Assembly (NCBI GenBank): GCA_025964555.1
Contig: JAOPYQ010000009.1
Location: forward strand, 62,001 to 126,000
Origin: Thermoleophilia bacterium
GTDB lineage: Bacteria > Actinomycetota > Thermoleophilia > Gaiellales > SKUG01
Direction: 5' to 3'
DNA length: 64,000 nucleotides
Shown: in pieces, positions 34,952 to 43,717 of the stretch
Layout: each line of letters starts with the position of its first letter
Numbering within the stretch: the stretch's first letter is position 1
The notes under the pieces: model-generated
Told to the model about the DNA's origin: nothing
What the model saw: only the letters and a program-made list of their open reading frames with translations
Database searches by the model: none
Position numbers and translations under genes: made by a program

Positions 34952-35587
34952 AGGTGTCGGCCTCGGCGTGGTTCGACGCTGCAACGGATCCTACCGGCCA
35001 CCTCGCACCTGCGAGGCAGACCCGTCGCCGGCGTGGCGACGGGAGCGAATCGGGGGGATCCGACGATTGTCGAACCGGTACCCGATGGCCCGGAATCCAT
35101 GCAGCGACGAGCGCACGCGCGTGTCGCAGTGCGTCCAGCGTGCCGCAAATACCGTGATTTGAGAAGAGGGTCAATGCAGGAAAAAGGCCAGCTTGTGGGC
35201 TGACGCGGCACGAAACCTGCCGAATCGTGCTGTTTCGGGGCCCGCTTGGCGATCGAGCGTGCTCAGCGTTGCGTCAATCCGACGCTCTGCACGCTCGGCG
35301 TTCCAGGTGGGGCCGAGCGTGCCCAGCGTTGCGTACATCGGACGCTCTGCACGCTCGGCCGCGTGCCTGCACGCTCGGCCGCGCCCGCACGTTCGATCCC
35401 GCGCCCGCATGTTCGGGGCGCAACGCAATCGGCCCCACCTCCGTGCGCCGGAGCGCGAGAGATGGGGCCGATCGAGTGGTGCATACCGATTCGGCGAGCC
35501 GCTGGGGAGGCCCGGCCGCCGATCGAGGTCGATCCGGAGCGAGAATCCGGATCGGACTTTCAGGTGATGGGCCGGAGCCCGTCGGTC
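34952..35587. other. 636-base intergenic region
   Basis: No supported gene. Frames here are short, overlap the repeats described at 35254-35472 and lack ribosome sites. At 35208-35230 a small palindrome (GCACGA...TCGTGC) occurs. The segment 34952-35200 should contain the promoter for the 34238 gene, but I cannot point to a convincing one. The repeat-rich right half lies downstream of the EF-hand lipoprotein gene and probably contributes to termination. Confidence 0.5.
35254..35472. repeat. tandem palindromes, degenerate 20-base repeats and a terminal hairpin
   Basis: Unit A (35254-35297) and unit B (35313-35358) are hairpins with arms CGAGCGTGC and GCACGCTCG, a two-base internal loop, and an inner stem AGCGT/ACGCT. 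They are followed by about four degenerate 20-base direct repeats (beginning GCACGCTCGGCCGCG, to about 35420). A third hairpin follows, with arms ATCGGCCCCA (35428-35437) and TGGGGCCGAT (35463-35472). All lie downstream of the EF-hand lipoprotein gene. Confidence 0.75.
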
Positions 35588-36334
35588 CTAGAAGTCGCCT
35601 TCGTCCGGGTTGCCGTTGTCGGTCGAGTTCCCGTTGTTGCTGCCGCCGTTGCTCGGAGGCGTCGGCGAGGAGCCGCCACTGTCGCCGGGGCTCGTGTTGC
35701 CGCCGCCGTTGCTCGGCGGGGTGTAGCCGCCACCGTCGTCGCCGGGGCTGGTGTTGCCGCCGCCGTTGCCGGGGTTGTAGCTGCCGCCATCGTCGCCGGG
35801 GCTCGTCTGGCCGCCGCCGTTGCCCGGGTAGTTGGGGTCCGGGTAGTCCTGCACGTACGACCAGCCGGTCTCGACGCGATCCAGGATCGTGCGCGAGCGC
35901 TCGCTCGCACCGAACTGGCGGTCGAAGTCCTTGCGCTCGTCACGGTTGAGCGTGCCGTTGCCGTCGTTGTCGAAACGCATCGCGACCGTCTTGAGCTCGG
36001 CGAGCGAGGCAACGGCGTCGTTGCCCTTGGCCGCGGCGAAGAGGCGATCCATGTCGCTCGTCGACTCGCGGTGCACGATCTGCTGCTCCCAGAACTGCAT
36101 GTCGCCGACGCGGTACGTGTTGTAACGGTTCGCCGAGTACGGGCGGCCCACCTCGAACAGCGTCGTCTCCGGCTGCGTCCAGTTGTTGTCACGCGGGCTG
36201 CGATCGAACTTCTGGAAGTCCTCGAGCAGCTTCGACTCCGCGTCCTGCTCCTTGGGGCCACCGCATGCTGCCAGCGCGAGTGCGCCGACGCCGACGATGC
36301 CCGCGCCAATGGCTACTTTCCAGCCAAGATTCAT
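35588..36334 (-). CDS. EF-hand lipoprotein
   Basis: A 248-residue lipoprotein. The signal peptide ends in a lipobox (GALALAAC, lipidated C24). A helical domain (30-145) contains one textbook EF-hand loop DNDGNGTLNRDE (122-133) with Asp, Asp, Asn and the final Glu at ligand positions, so calcium binding is likely. Residues about 165-248 form a disordered Gly/Pro/Ser/Asn tail with repeats of TSPGDDGG. The start MNLGWKVA at 36334 has AAGGG close upstream. It is divergent from a secreted protein that also carries TSPGDD motifs, suggesting a functional pair at the cell surface. No catalytic signature is seen. Confidence 0.8.
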   Translation of the reverse strand: MNLGWKVAIGAGIVGVGALALAACGGPKEQDAESKLLEDFQKFDRSPRDNNWTQPETTLFEVGRPYSANRYNTYRVGDMQFWEQQIVHRESTSDMDRLFAAAKGNDAVASLAELKTVAMRFDNDGNGTLNRDERKDFDRQFGASERSRTILDRVETGWSYVQDYPDPNYPGNGGGQTSPGDDGGSYNPGNGGGNTSPGDDGGGYTPPSNGGGNTSPGDSGGSSPTPPSNGGSNNGNSTDNGNPDEGDF

Positions 36335-36516
36335 TCTGTCCCTTTCGTCCCACACGCCATGCGATCTGCAATGGCCCGATGTCAGTCGCGCTGTCCAGGC
36401 AACGACCGTCCGCCAACCCTTCGGCTGGAACGTGCTTCGTGTTTCACACCGACAAGCAGTCAGAGGACTTCACGGCGCCGGGACGCGCACGTGAGCAACA
36501 GGGACGGGACGAACAC

Positions 36517-37389
36517 ATGCAGATGAACACCAAGATCGGGCTGGCCGTGGGACTGGGCGCAGGCGCAATCGTCGCCGGCGGCATCGCGACCGCACTCGCA
36601 CAGGCACGCAGCGACGAGCCGACCGTCGGCACTTCGCCTGGTGACGATCCGAACCCGTATCCCAATCCGGGTGACGGCACCTCCCCCGGCGACGAGCCCG
36701 TCTCGATGCCGGTGCGCGGATCGATCGATCCGTCGGGCTGGTTCGACGACTACTCCTTCAACGGGTCGCTCAACGGCTCGCGCCTCGATGCAACGATCGA
36801 CCCGCGCGGCTGGGGCAACGACGTGCAGCTGTCGGGCCGCGTCGACTACTCGGGCTTCGACACACGCATCGATCCACGCGGCTGGGGCAACGACACGGTC
36901 GTGCGCGGCGCACGCACCGCGACCGGCTTCGACGCGACCGTTGATCGTCCCGGCATCTGGAACGACGTGAAGCTGCGGCTGAGCGAGACGGTGCGCGGAG
37001 CACAGATCACGCGCGACGGCCGCTTCGACGAATCACTCACACCCAGCTTCTCCGAGGCGTCATGGCACAGCGAGCCGGTCGGCACCGGTGGCGGCGCGCG
37101 CGTGCTGACGTTCGACCCGCCCGGCTTCGCGAACAACACGCGCGTCGACCTGGTCGGCAATGCGCCGGCGGGCGTCGAGGCAACCATCGCGTCGTACCTG
37201 TTCGACGAGTGGAAGACGGAGCAGGAGCGCCTGGACAACTATCCCGATCCGGGCTACCCCGACCCCGTCGGGCCGGGCGACGACTACCCGACCGGACCCG
37301 GGGACGACTACCCCACCGGGCCGAGCTACCCGACCGCTCCGGGCGACGACACGTATCCGTACCCGGGCAGCGACTACCCGAGCTACTGA
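36517..37389 (+). CDS. secreted protein with 24-residue beta repeats
   Basis: A 290-residue protein with an N-terminal signal or anchor (about 5-30, GLAVGLGAGAIVAGGIATALAQA), a linker with TSPGDD twice, and four units of about 24 residues. Three begin IDPSGW or IDPRGW and the fourth VDRPGIW; the second and third share IDPRGWGND. The units probably form strands of a small beta-solenoid. A further beta domain (about 165-240) and a Pro/Tyr/Asp-rich tail (GPGDDYPTGP repeats) follow. Family not recognised. It is divergent from the EF-hand lipoprotein and only seven bases before the HExxH gene, so it is likely in an operon with the latter. Confidence 0.7.
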   Translation: MQMNTKIGLAVGLGAGAIVAGGIATALAQARSDEPTVGTSPGDDPNPYPNPGDGTSPGDEPVSMPVRGSIDPSGWFDDYSFNGSLNGSRLDATIDPRGWGNDVQLSGRVDYSGFDTRIDPRGWGNDTVVRGARTATGFDATVDRPGIWNDVKLRLSETVRGAQITRDGRFDESLTPSFSEASWHSEPVGTGGGARVLTFDPPGFANNTRVDLVGNAPAGVEATIASYLFDEWKTEQERLDNYPDPGYPDPVGPGDDYPTGPGDDYPTGPSYPTAPGDDTYPYPGSDYPSY

Positions 37390-37396
37390 CACGCCG

Positions 37397-38497
37397 ATGC
37401 CGTCGCTCGCGTCACTCGCATCCCCCGCCGAAGCCCGCGCACTCGAGCGGGTACTGCCGTGGAACGCGCAGGTGGGCGGCTTGGTGTCGACGATCTCCGG
37501 CGAGGCTCGCGACGCCCAGAAGCTCGGCGAGTACCTCGACGACTTCGCGGCCGTGTTCGAGGTGCGCGGCGACGGGCCGATGGCGCAGCGCACGCTCGAG
37601 CCGGTCACCTACCTCGCCCAGCACGTGGCGCGCGACGACGTCACCATGGCGCGCATCGGTGCGCTGCTCACCTCGATCGACGACCTGCCGAGCGGCCCGC
37701 TCGACCTGCGCCGCGTGAGCTTCACCGCGTCGGACCAGGCGGCGGCCGGCGTCGGCTTGCTCAGCGAGCTTCGCGTGGCGCCACATCCGAAGGGCACGCC
37801 GCGCGAAGTGCTCGATGCGGTCGTCGACGAGCGACTCTTCACGACGCCTGGCTACGCGCGCCACACCGGCTACTACCAGCACGGGCGCAGCGAGATCGCG
37901 TTCTCGCCGCGCGTGTCGCGCCAGGTGCTGCACGCCGGGTTCGACGATCCGCTGTCGCCGCTGCCGGAGCTCTCGCCCGCGGCCGCGGCCCGCATCGCTC
38001 CGCACGAGCTCACGCACGCGACGCAGCACGGCTTCGATCTCGTCGGCGACGGGGTGTGGAGCGGAGTTGCCGAGGCGGGCGCCTCGATCGTCGACAACCT
38101 TCGTTCTGGTGCGACGATGCGTGCAATCGGCCGCACGCCGACCGGCATCGATCCGGTGTCGCTGCGGAGCCAGTACAACGGGCTCAGCACCGTGCTGTCA
38201 GGGCTCGCGCGTCTCGGCGGCCAGAACCTCGACGACCCGGCGCATGTCGCGCGGCTGGAGCAGCGCATCGCATCGCTCGAACCGTTCGAGCTGCTCGAGT
38301 CGATGAGTGCCGACGCTGCTCGGTGGCAGGGCACGAGCGCCGTCGACATGCACGACGCCGTCGCCGATGGCCTGCGGCTCGGCCCCACGGCATTCCACGA
38401 GCACCTCGCGAAGCTCGGCGTGCAGCCGCCTGACACGTCGCTCGAGTGGATGTACGCCGAGGCGCGCCGTCGGGCTGGCGTGACCTCCGCCGCCTAG
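37397..38497 (+). CDS. putative HExxH metallopeptidase-like protein
   Basis: A 366-residue protein with no signal peptide. The motif H203-E-L-T-H207 (IAPHELTHATQHGFD), followed 19 residues later by E226 (GVAEAGAS), fits the zinc site of gluzincin-type metallopeptidases. The surrounding sequence (SEIAFSPRVSRQVLHAGF before it) fits a strand plus active-site helix. The rest is alpha-helical and not recognised. Activity is inferred from the motif only. It starts seven bases after the secreted repeat protein. Without a leader it would act in the cytoplasm or be exported by another route. Confidence 0.65.
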   Translation: MPSLASLASPAEARALERVLPWNAQVGGLVSTISGEARDAQKLGEYLDDFAAVFEVRGDGPMAQRTLEPVTYLAQHVARDDVTMARIGALLTSIDDLPSGPLDLRRVSFTASDQAAAGVGLLSELRVAPHPKGTPREVLDAVVDERLFTTPGYARHTGYYQHGRSEIAFSPRVSRQVLHAGFDDPLSPLPELSPAAAARIAPHELTHATQHGFDLVGDGVWSGVAEAGASIVDNLRSGATMRAIGRTPTGIDPVSLRSQYNGLSTVLSGLARLGGQNLDDPAHVARLEQRIASLEPFELLESMSADAARWQGTSAVDMHDAVADGLRLGPTAFHEHLAKLGVQPPDTSLEWMYAEARRRAGVTSAA

Positions 38498-38560
38498 CCG
38501 CGCGGACCGTGATGGCCTCGTAGCGCATGGGCCCGTTCAGGTTCCCGCACACCTGTGTGC

Positions 38561-40600
38561 ATGCCGTTACGCAGATCGCCTGCAGGCGACACACCAGTCG
38601 TGGGCTGGGTCGCGACATGGGAAGCACAATGGCTGGACGCGAACCGGTGGCCACTCTCCCTGCGGACCGCGCTGCTGTTCGTCGCGTACTTCGTGTCCGG
38701 CGCCGCCTCCCTGCACCTGCAGACCGATGCGGCGACCGTGGGACCTATCTGGCTGGCGAGCGGCGTCGCGCTCGCGGCCGTGCTGGCGTGGGGCCCGCGG
38801 GTCGCGATCGGCAGCTTCCTCGCGGACGTGCTCCTGAGCATGACGGTCTCCGACCTGCCCCTTGGGGTGTCGATTGGTGTCTCGGCGGGTGACACTGCCG
38901 AGTTGCTCGCGGCGGCGTGGATCACGCTGGCCATTGGCGAGACCGTCGCGTTCTCGCACTCGCGCTGCGTGCTCGGGTTGACCATCGCGGCTCCGATCGC
39001 GGCGGCGGTCAGCGCGTCGGTCGCGATCCTCCTGCTCTCGAGTGCGGGCCAGCTTGTCCTCGATCCGGACCGCGCGTGGGTGCGGTACTGGTTGTCGACG
39101 GTCTCCGGGATGGTGATCGTCGCGCCGCTGCTGTTGTCCTGGCTGCGCGGCTCGTGGCGTGGGATGCGACGACGACGAGTCGGGGAGGCGTTCCTGCTCG
39201 GCGGCGCACTCCTCGCGGTCGGGTCCGTCGTGTTCTCGCGCGCGACGTGGAACTTCCTCGACGTGCTGGTGGTGCTGCCGCTGTTCTCGTGGGCGATCAT
39301 CAGATTCGGGACGCGTGGAGCGACGGGTTCGACCGCGTTGTTCGCCGGGCTGCTGGCGTACGGCGTGGTCGGGGAGCGGAGCCTGCTCGCGGACGCCCCG
39401 CTCAACGTGACGACGGATGCGATGCAGGTGCTCGTGCTCATGCTCGCGATCGCCAACCTGACGATCGCATCGACGCTCAACGAGCGCAACGAGGCGAACG
39501 AAGGCATGCGTGACCTGCTCGAGTCCTTCGACCGATCCCAGCGCGTCGCGCACGTTGGCAGCTGGGAAATCCGCCTCGATGGGACGCGCAGGATCTGGTG
39601 CTCCGCCGAGTTGTGCCGCATGCTGCAGCTCCAGTGCGAGCACGGCGAACGCCTCTCGATCGAGGAGATGCTCGCCAGCGTCCACGAACTGGACCGCGAG
39701 CTCCTGCGACGCACCGTGGAGCGCCACGCGCGGGCAGGGACGCCATTTGAAGTGGAACATCGCGTCGCGGATGGATCCAACCGCGTCCTTCGACACATCG
39801 CAGGCGTCGTCCCAGGCAAACGGGGTGACCCCGCGGACCGGCTGCTGGTCGGCTCGGTGCTCGACGTCACCGAGGAGCACGAGCTGGAGCGCTTCCAGAA
39901 CGACCTGATCGCCACCGCGTCGCACGAGCTACGGACTCCCCTCACGTCGATCTTGGGCTTCGCCACGACCATCGACGCGGCATGGGACCAGCTCGACGAT
40001 GCAGATCGCCATGCCTACGTGGGGATCATCGTGGCGCAGGCCCGGCGTCTCGAGCGCCTCGTCGAGGAAACGCTCCTGCAGTCCAAGGTGGATGCGGGCG
40101 CCGTTCGGGGAGCGCGGCGGCCGTTCCTGGTCGGTCGCACCGCACGGCGGGTCGCGGAGTCCCTCGACCTGCACGACGTCGAGTACGACTTCCAGCCAGG
40201 CGTGCTCGCAGTCGCTGATCCTGAGCAGTTCGAACAGGTCGTGGCGAACCTGCTGACGAACGCCGTGAAGTACGGCAGCTCGCCGTACGTCGTGCGGGTG
40301 CGCGATCGAGGTGACGGCGAGGTCGAACTGCGCGTCGAAGACCACGGGGCGGGCCTCCCGGCGGGTTTCGGTACCCGGGCGTTCGACCGGTTCTCACGCG
40401 GCCCCGACGTCGGTACCGCGCCGGGCACCGGCCTCGGCCTCTCGATCGCCAAGGGCCTGGTCGAGTCGGCTGGGGGCACGATCCACCACGAGCGTTGGAA
40501 CGGGGTGACCGCGTTCGTCGTGCGCCTTCCGGGCGATCCACGTGGCGCAGTGCCCGAGATGGACGTCACCGGTGAATTCGAGATCCCCCGCCAGGACTGA
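38561..40600 (+). CDS. membrane histidine kinase (MASE1-like, PAS, HisKA, HATPase)
   Basis: A 679-residue sensor kinase. The N-terminal 300 residues contain about eight membrane spans in a MASE1-like arrangement (IWLASGVALAAVLAWGP, with TVSGMVIVAPLLLSW later). A PAS-like domain (about 325-440), a HisKA domain with phospho-acceptor H455 (ATASHELRTPLTSILGF), and a HATPase with N box (NLLTNAVKYG), G1 (DHGAGLP) and G2 (GTGLGLS) follow. The phosphorylation target is unknown; no response regulator is adjacent. The start is taken as ATG 38561, but a GTG two codons upstream is equally possible and no ribosome site decides. It is convergent with the RTX protein gene (20-base gap). Confidence 0.9.
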   Translation: MPLRRSPAGDTPVVGWVATWEAQWLDANRWPLSLRTALLFVAYFVSGAASLHLQTDAATVGPIWLASGVALAAVLAWGPRVAIGSFLADVLLSMTVSDLPLGVSIGVSAGDTAELLAAAWITLAIGETVAFSHSRCVLGLTIAAPIAAAVSASVAILLLSSAGQLVLDPDRAWVRYWLSTVSGMVIVAPLLLSWLRGSWRGMRRRRVGEAFLLGGALLAVGSVVFSRATWNFLDVLVVLPLFSWAIIRFGTRGATGSTALFAGLLAYGVVGERSLLADAPLNVTTDAMQVLVLMLAIANLTIASTLNERNEANEGMRDLLESFDRSQRVAHVGSWEIRLDGTRRIWCSAELCRMLQLQCEHGERLSIEEMLASVHELDRELLRRTVERHARAGTPFEVEHRVADGSNRVLRHIAGVVPGKRGDPADRLLVGSVLDVTEEHELERFQNDLIATASHELRTPLTSILGFATTIDAAWDQLDDADRHAYVGIIVAQARRLERLVEETLLQSKVDAGAVRGARRPFLVGRTARRVAESLDLHDVEYDFQPGVLAVADPEQFEQVVANLLTNAVKYGSSPYVVRVRDRGDGEVELRVEDHGAGLPAGFGTRAFDRFSRGPDVGTAPGTGLGLSIAKGLVESAGGTIHHERWNGVTAFVVRLPGDPRGAVPEMDVTGEFEIPRQD

Positions 40601-40620
40601 CGCGTCGGTCCGGCAGCTCG

Positions 40621-43563
40621 TCAGCGGAAGCGCACGACCTCGCAGCCGGTGACGCGGTCGCCCCGATCGATGCGGACCGTGTCACGGCCCGTCCCGCAAT
40701 CGACCCGGTCGCCTCCGGCGCCGTCGCGCATGTCGATCGTGTCGACGCCAGCGCCGGCCACCACGGTGTCGCGCCCGGCGCCTCCCTGGATGTAGTCGTT
40801 GCCGCTGCCGCCGCAGAGGCGGTCGGCGCCCGTGCCGCCGAGCAGGCGATCGTTGCCGGCCGCGCCGACGAGCGTGTCGTTGCCGCCCAGCCCGCTCAGC
40901 GTGTTGCGTCCGCTCGTGCCGATGATGCGATTGGCGGCTGCGGTACCGGTGGTGCGCAGGATCGTTGCACCGCCTGCGGTGCAGCCGGATGCTCGAACAC
41001 CGACGTACACGCGCGCGGAGTGCGCTGCGTCGCTCGCGTTGCCTGCTGCATCGATGGCGCGAACGTGGACGTACCACCAGCCTTCCGCGAGCGCGGCGCT
41101 CGTGGCCGTGAGTCCTGTCGTGTCGCTCGTCGCGTCGGGAGTGGTGGTGGCGACCTTCGAGAACTCGACCGAGTAGCCGGTCACGCCGACAGCATCGGTT
41201 GATGCGGTCCATGCCGTGTCGATGGTGGTGTCGAAGGTGATGCGGGTCGAGCCGTGCGACGACGAGGTCGGCGTTCCCGGCGCGCTCGGTGCGGTCGTGT
41301 CGCTCGTCGTGGTCGCGGCCGGAGCGCTGATCACCAGCGCCGCCGAGTGGGTCGTCACACCCGCATTGCCGTCGACGTCGACCGCACGAACGTGCAGGTA
41401 CCAGGTGCCAACCGCGAGCGCAGTGCTCGTCGTGGTCAGCCCCATCGTGTCGGCGGTCGCGTCGGGCGTCGTCGTCGCGCTCGCGGTGAACTCGATCGAG
41501 TAGCCGGCAATACCGCTGCCGACTCCGTCGGAGGCGGCTGTCCAGGCGCCGTCGATCGTCGTGTCGGTCACTCCGGCAGCTGCGGTGTGCGAGGTCGAGG
41601 TCGGCGTGCCCGCCGCGCCGGGGGCCTCCGCCTCCCCGGCGGCGAGCAGCAGCCCGGACGCGTCGCGGCTGGCGGTGAGAGTCCACGGTGCGAGCAGCGA
41701 CGCAGATGTCACGGCGCCCGGCGTGCCGCTCGTGCTCCCCGCGGTGAGCACGCGGATCGAGTCGGTCGTGAGCGGCACGTAGCCGGCGGCGTTCACGCCG
41801 ATCGAGCCGTCGAGCGTTGCCGAGCCCGTCACCGTGCCCAGGCTGTGCTGGCTTGCTCCGCTTCCTGAGACGTCCACGTCGAGCTTCGCTGCGGCGCCGA
41901 TCAGCAGCGCGCCGCTGATCGTCCCCTCCAGCTCGAGCGTTCCTGCGGTCGCGAGCACCGTCGCGCCGAGCGTGCAGCCGGACCCGACGACGAGCGAGCC
42001 GGTCGACGTGAGCGGCGAGCCCGTGCCCTGCGAGACCGCGGACGTGCAGGTCAGCGTGAGCGATCCAGTGTTGCTGGTGAGCGTGCTGAGCGCCTGCGTG
42101 CCGACCAGGCTGCGCAGCTTCGAGCCGAGTCCGTCCTGCACTATCTTCGCTGCGTTGGTGGTGATCGTGGTCGCCAGGTCAAGCTTGCCGCCGCCTGACA
42201 CGCGGTACGTGCCGTTGGTGAGCGTGTTGCTCGCGAGGTTCGTGAGCGTCGGGAGCGTGACGATGCCGCGCGTCACCTCGACGGTCCCGCCATCGGCGAC
42301 CGTCACCGTCGTGGGATCCACGATGCACGTGGTCGCGTTCGTCGCGCAGTCGATGCTGAGCGTGCCGGTGCTGGCGATCTGGAGCGCGCCGAGGCTGTCG
42401 CGCAGGTCGACGTTCGCGCCGACAATGTCCCATGACCCGGCCAGGTACACCGTACCGCCCGTACCGAGGTAGGTGTCGTTGACCTGTGTCACCTGCAGGC
42501 CCGCGCCGAAGTTGACGTCCGACAGGTAGGGCGTGCCGGCACCCGTCTCGAGCCGCAGCACGCACGTGGTGCAGCTCGTGGTCGCCCCGTCGATGGTCTC
42601 GACCGCTCCCGTCGTTGCAATGGTGCCGCCTCGCTTGGTGACCTGGGCCCCGGGCGCGATCGTCGCGGTGCCGTCGAGGATCAGGTCGTCGCGAAGGATG
42701 ATGGTGCCGGCGCCAGAGAACGTCGCACCGTCAACGAATCGCTGGAACGCGATGTCGATCGTCGCGCCGCTCGCAGCGTTCCAGCTGCCGCCGTCGGTCG
42801 TCACGTTCGAGTTGGACTGCTGCGGCAGGAACCCGCCGCCCTGCACGTCGATCGTGCCGTCGTTCTCCAGATTCGGATTGATGAGCGCGTCGCCGCCCCC
42901 GGTCTTGACCAGGGACGCACCGGATCCGATCTTGATCGAAGCCGACGTGCCCGTCAGCGTCGCCGACGTGCCGAGCCGGAGCGACCCCGAGGTGAAGGTG
43001 ATCGCGCGATTGTTGACGTCGAGCACCGCCGAGGCGACGTTCACCGTGGGACCGTCGACCGTCAGCGCACCAGAACCCGCAAGGTCGTTGTTCAGTCCGT
43101 TCTGGAACGTCAGCGTGCCCGCCCCGGTGATCGATGCTCCGGTTCCGATCGAGAAGAGCCCGTCGTCGATCACGATGTTCGCGCTCGTGCCGATCACGAC
43201 GCTCCCGCCGGTGATGAGCGTGCCGTTCGCCGTGAGCGTCGCGCCCGTATCGAGCGACAGGGTGCCGGTGTGGTTGAGCGTGGCGGCCACGTCCACCGTG
43301 AGCGTGGCCCCGGCTCCGAGCGACACGTTGGCAGGCGAGATCGTCGTCGCCGTGTACGTCACGCTCGCAGCTGCGGGGATGCAGACGTTCTCGCCGATCT
43401 GCGGCACCCCGATGTCCCAGTTCGGGCCGTGGGTCCACGTCACCCCGTCGCCGAGCCCGACCCAGTTCACATCACAGGTCGCGGCCTGCGCCGCAGGCGC
43501 AACCACGGCGGTCGCGACCAGCACGAGCAGGGTGAGCAGGGTAGCTCGGGCGGGACGGGGCAT
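40621..43563 (-). CDS. secreted beta-helix protein with Fn3-like and RTX repeats
   Basis: A 980-residue exported protein. The signal peptide ends APAAQA|A. The region to about 650 is Thr/Gly/Ala-rich with short strand-turn repeats (GTLSLDTGATLTANGTLITG), as in pectin-lyase-like beta-helices. Two fibronectin-III-like modules (about 660-850) each have TDTTIDGAW or ITFDTTIDTAW and GWWYVHVRAIDAAGN patterns. Near the C-terminus are RTX-type nonapeptides (GGNDTLVGAAGNDRLLGG, GGSGNDYIQGG) that would bind calcium. AGGAG lies eight bases upstream of ATG 43563. No type I secretion genes are nearby. It is likely a surface or matrix protein, with no enzyme signature. Confidence 0.85.
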   Translation of the reverse strand: MPRPARATLLTLLVLVATAVVAPAAQAATCDVNWVGLGDGVTWTHGPNWDIGVPQIGENVCIPAAASVTYTATTISPANVSLGAGATLTVDVAATLNHTGTLSLDTGATLTANGTLITGGSVVIGTSANIVIDDGLFSIGTGASITGAGTLTFQNGLNNDLAGSGALTVDGPTVNVASAVLDVNNRAITFTSGSLRLGTSATLTGTSASIKIGSGASLVKTGGGDALINPNLENDGTIDVQGGGFLPQQSNSNVTTDGGSWNAASGATIDIAFQRFVDGATFSGAGTIILRDDLILDGTATIAPGAQVTKRGGTIATTGAVETIDGATTSCTTCVLRLETGAGTPYLSDVNFGAGLQVTQVNDTYLGTGGTVYLAGSWDIVGANVDLRDSLGALQIASTGTLSIDCATNATTCIVDPTTVTVADGGTVEVTRGIVTLPTLTNLASNTLTNGTYRVSGGGKLDLATTITTNAAKIVQDGLGSKLRSLVGTQALSTLTSNTGSLTLTCTSAVSQGTGSPLTSTGSLVVGSGCTLGATVLATAGTLELEGTISGALLIGAAAKLDVDVSGSGASQHSLGTVTGSATLDGSIGVNAAGYVPLTTDSIRVLTAGSTSGTPGAVTSASLLAPWTLTASRDASGLLLAAGEAEAPGAAGTPTSTSHTAAAGVTDTTIDGAWTAASDGVGSGIAGYSIEFTASATTTPDATADTMGLTTTSTALAVGTWYLHVRAVDVDGNAGVTTHSAALVISAPAATTTSDTTAPSAPGTPTSSSHGSTRITFDTTIDTAWTASTDAVGVTGYSVEFSKVATTTPDATSDTTGLTATSAALAEGWWYVHVRAIDAAGNASDAAHSARVYVGVRASGCTAGGATILRTTGTAAANRIIGTSGRNTLSGLGGNDTLVGAAGNDRLLGGTGADRLCGGSGNDYIQGGAGRDTVVAGAGVDTIDMRDGAGGDRVDCGTGRDTVRIDRGDRVTGCEVVRFR

Positions 43564-43717
43564 CAGGGGACTCCTCGCGGCATGGCATGCGCCGACGCGC
43601 ACCAGCGCCGGACCTTCCCATGCCAAACGCCCCCCGAACCCCTCCCGTGATGTGGGAGACGTTCGAGAGGCGTCAGGAAATCATGAAGACGTTCCGAAGC
43701 GGCGTGCCGCCGCGCGA

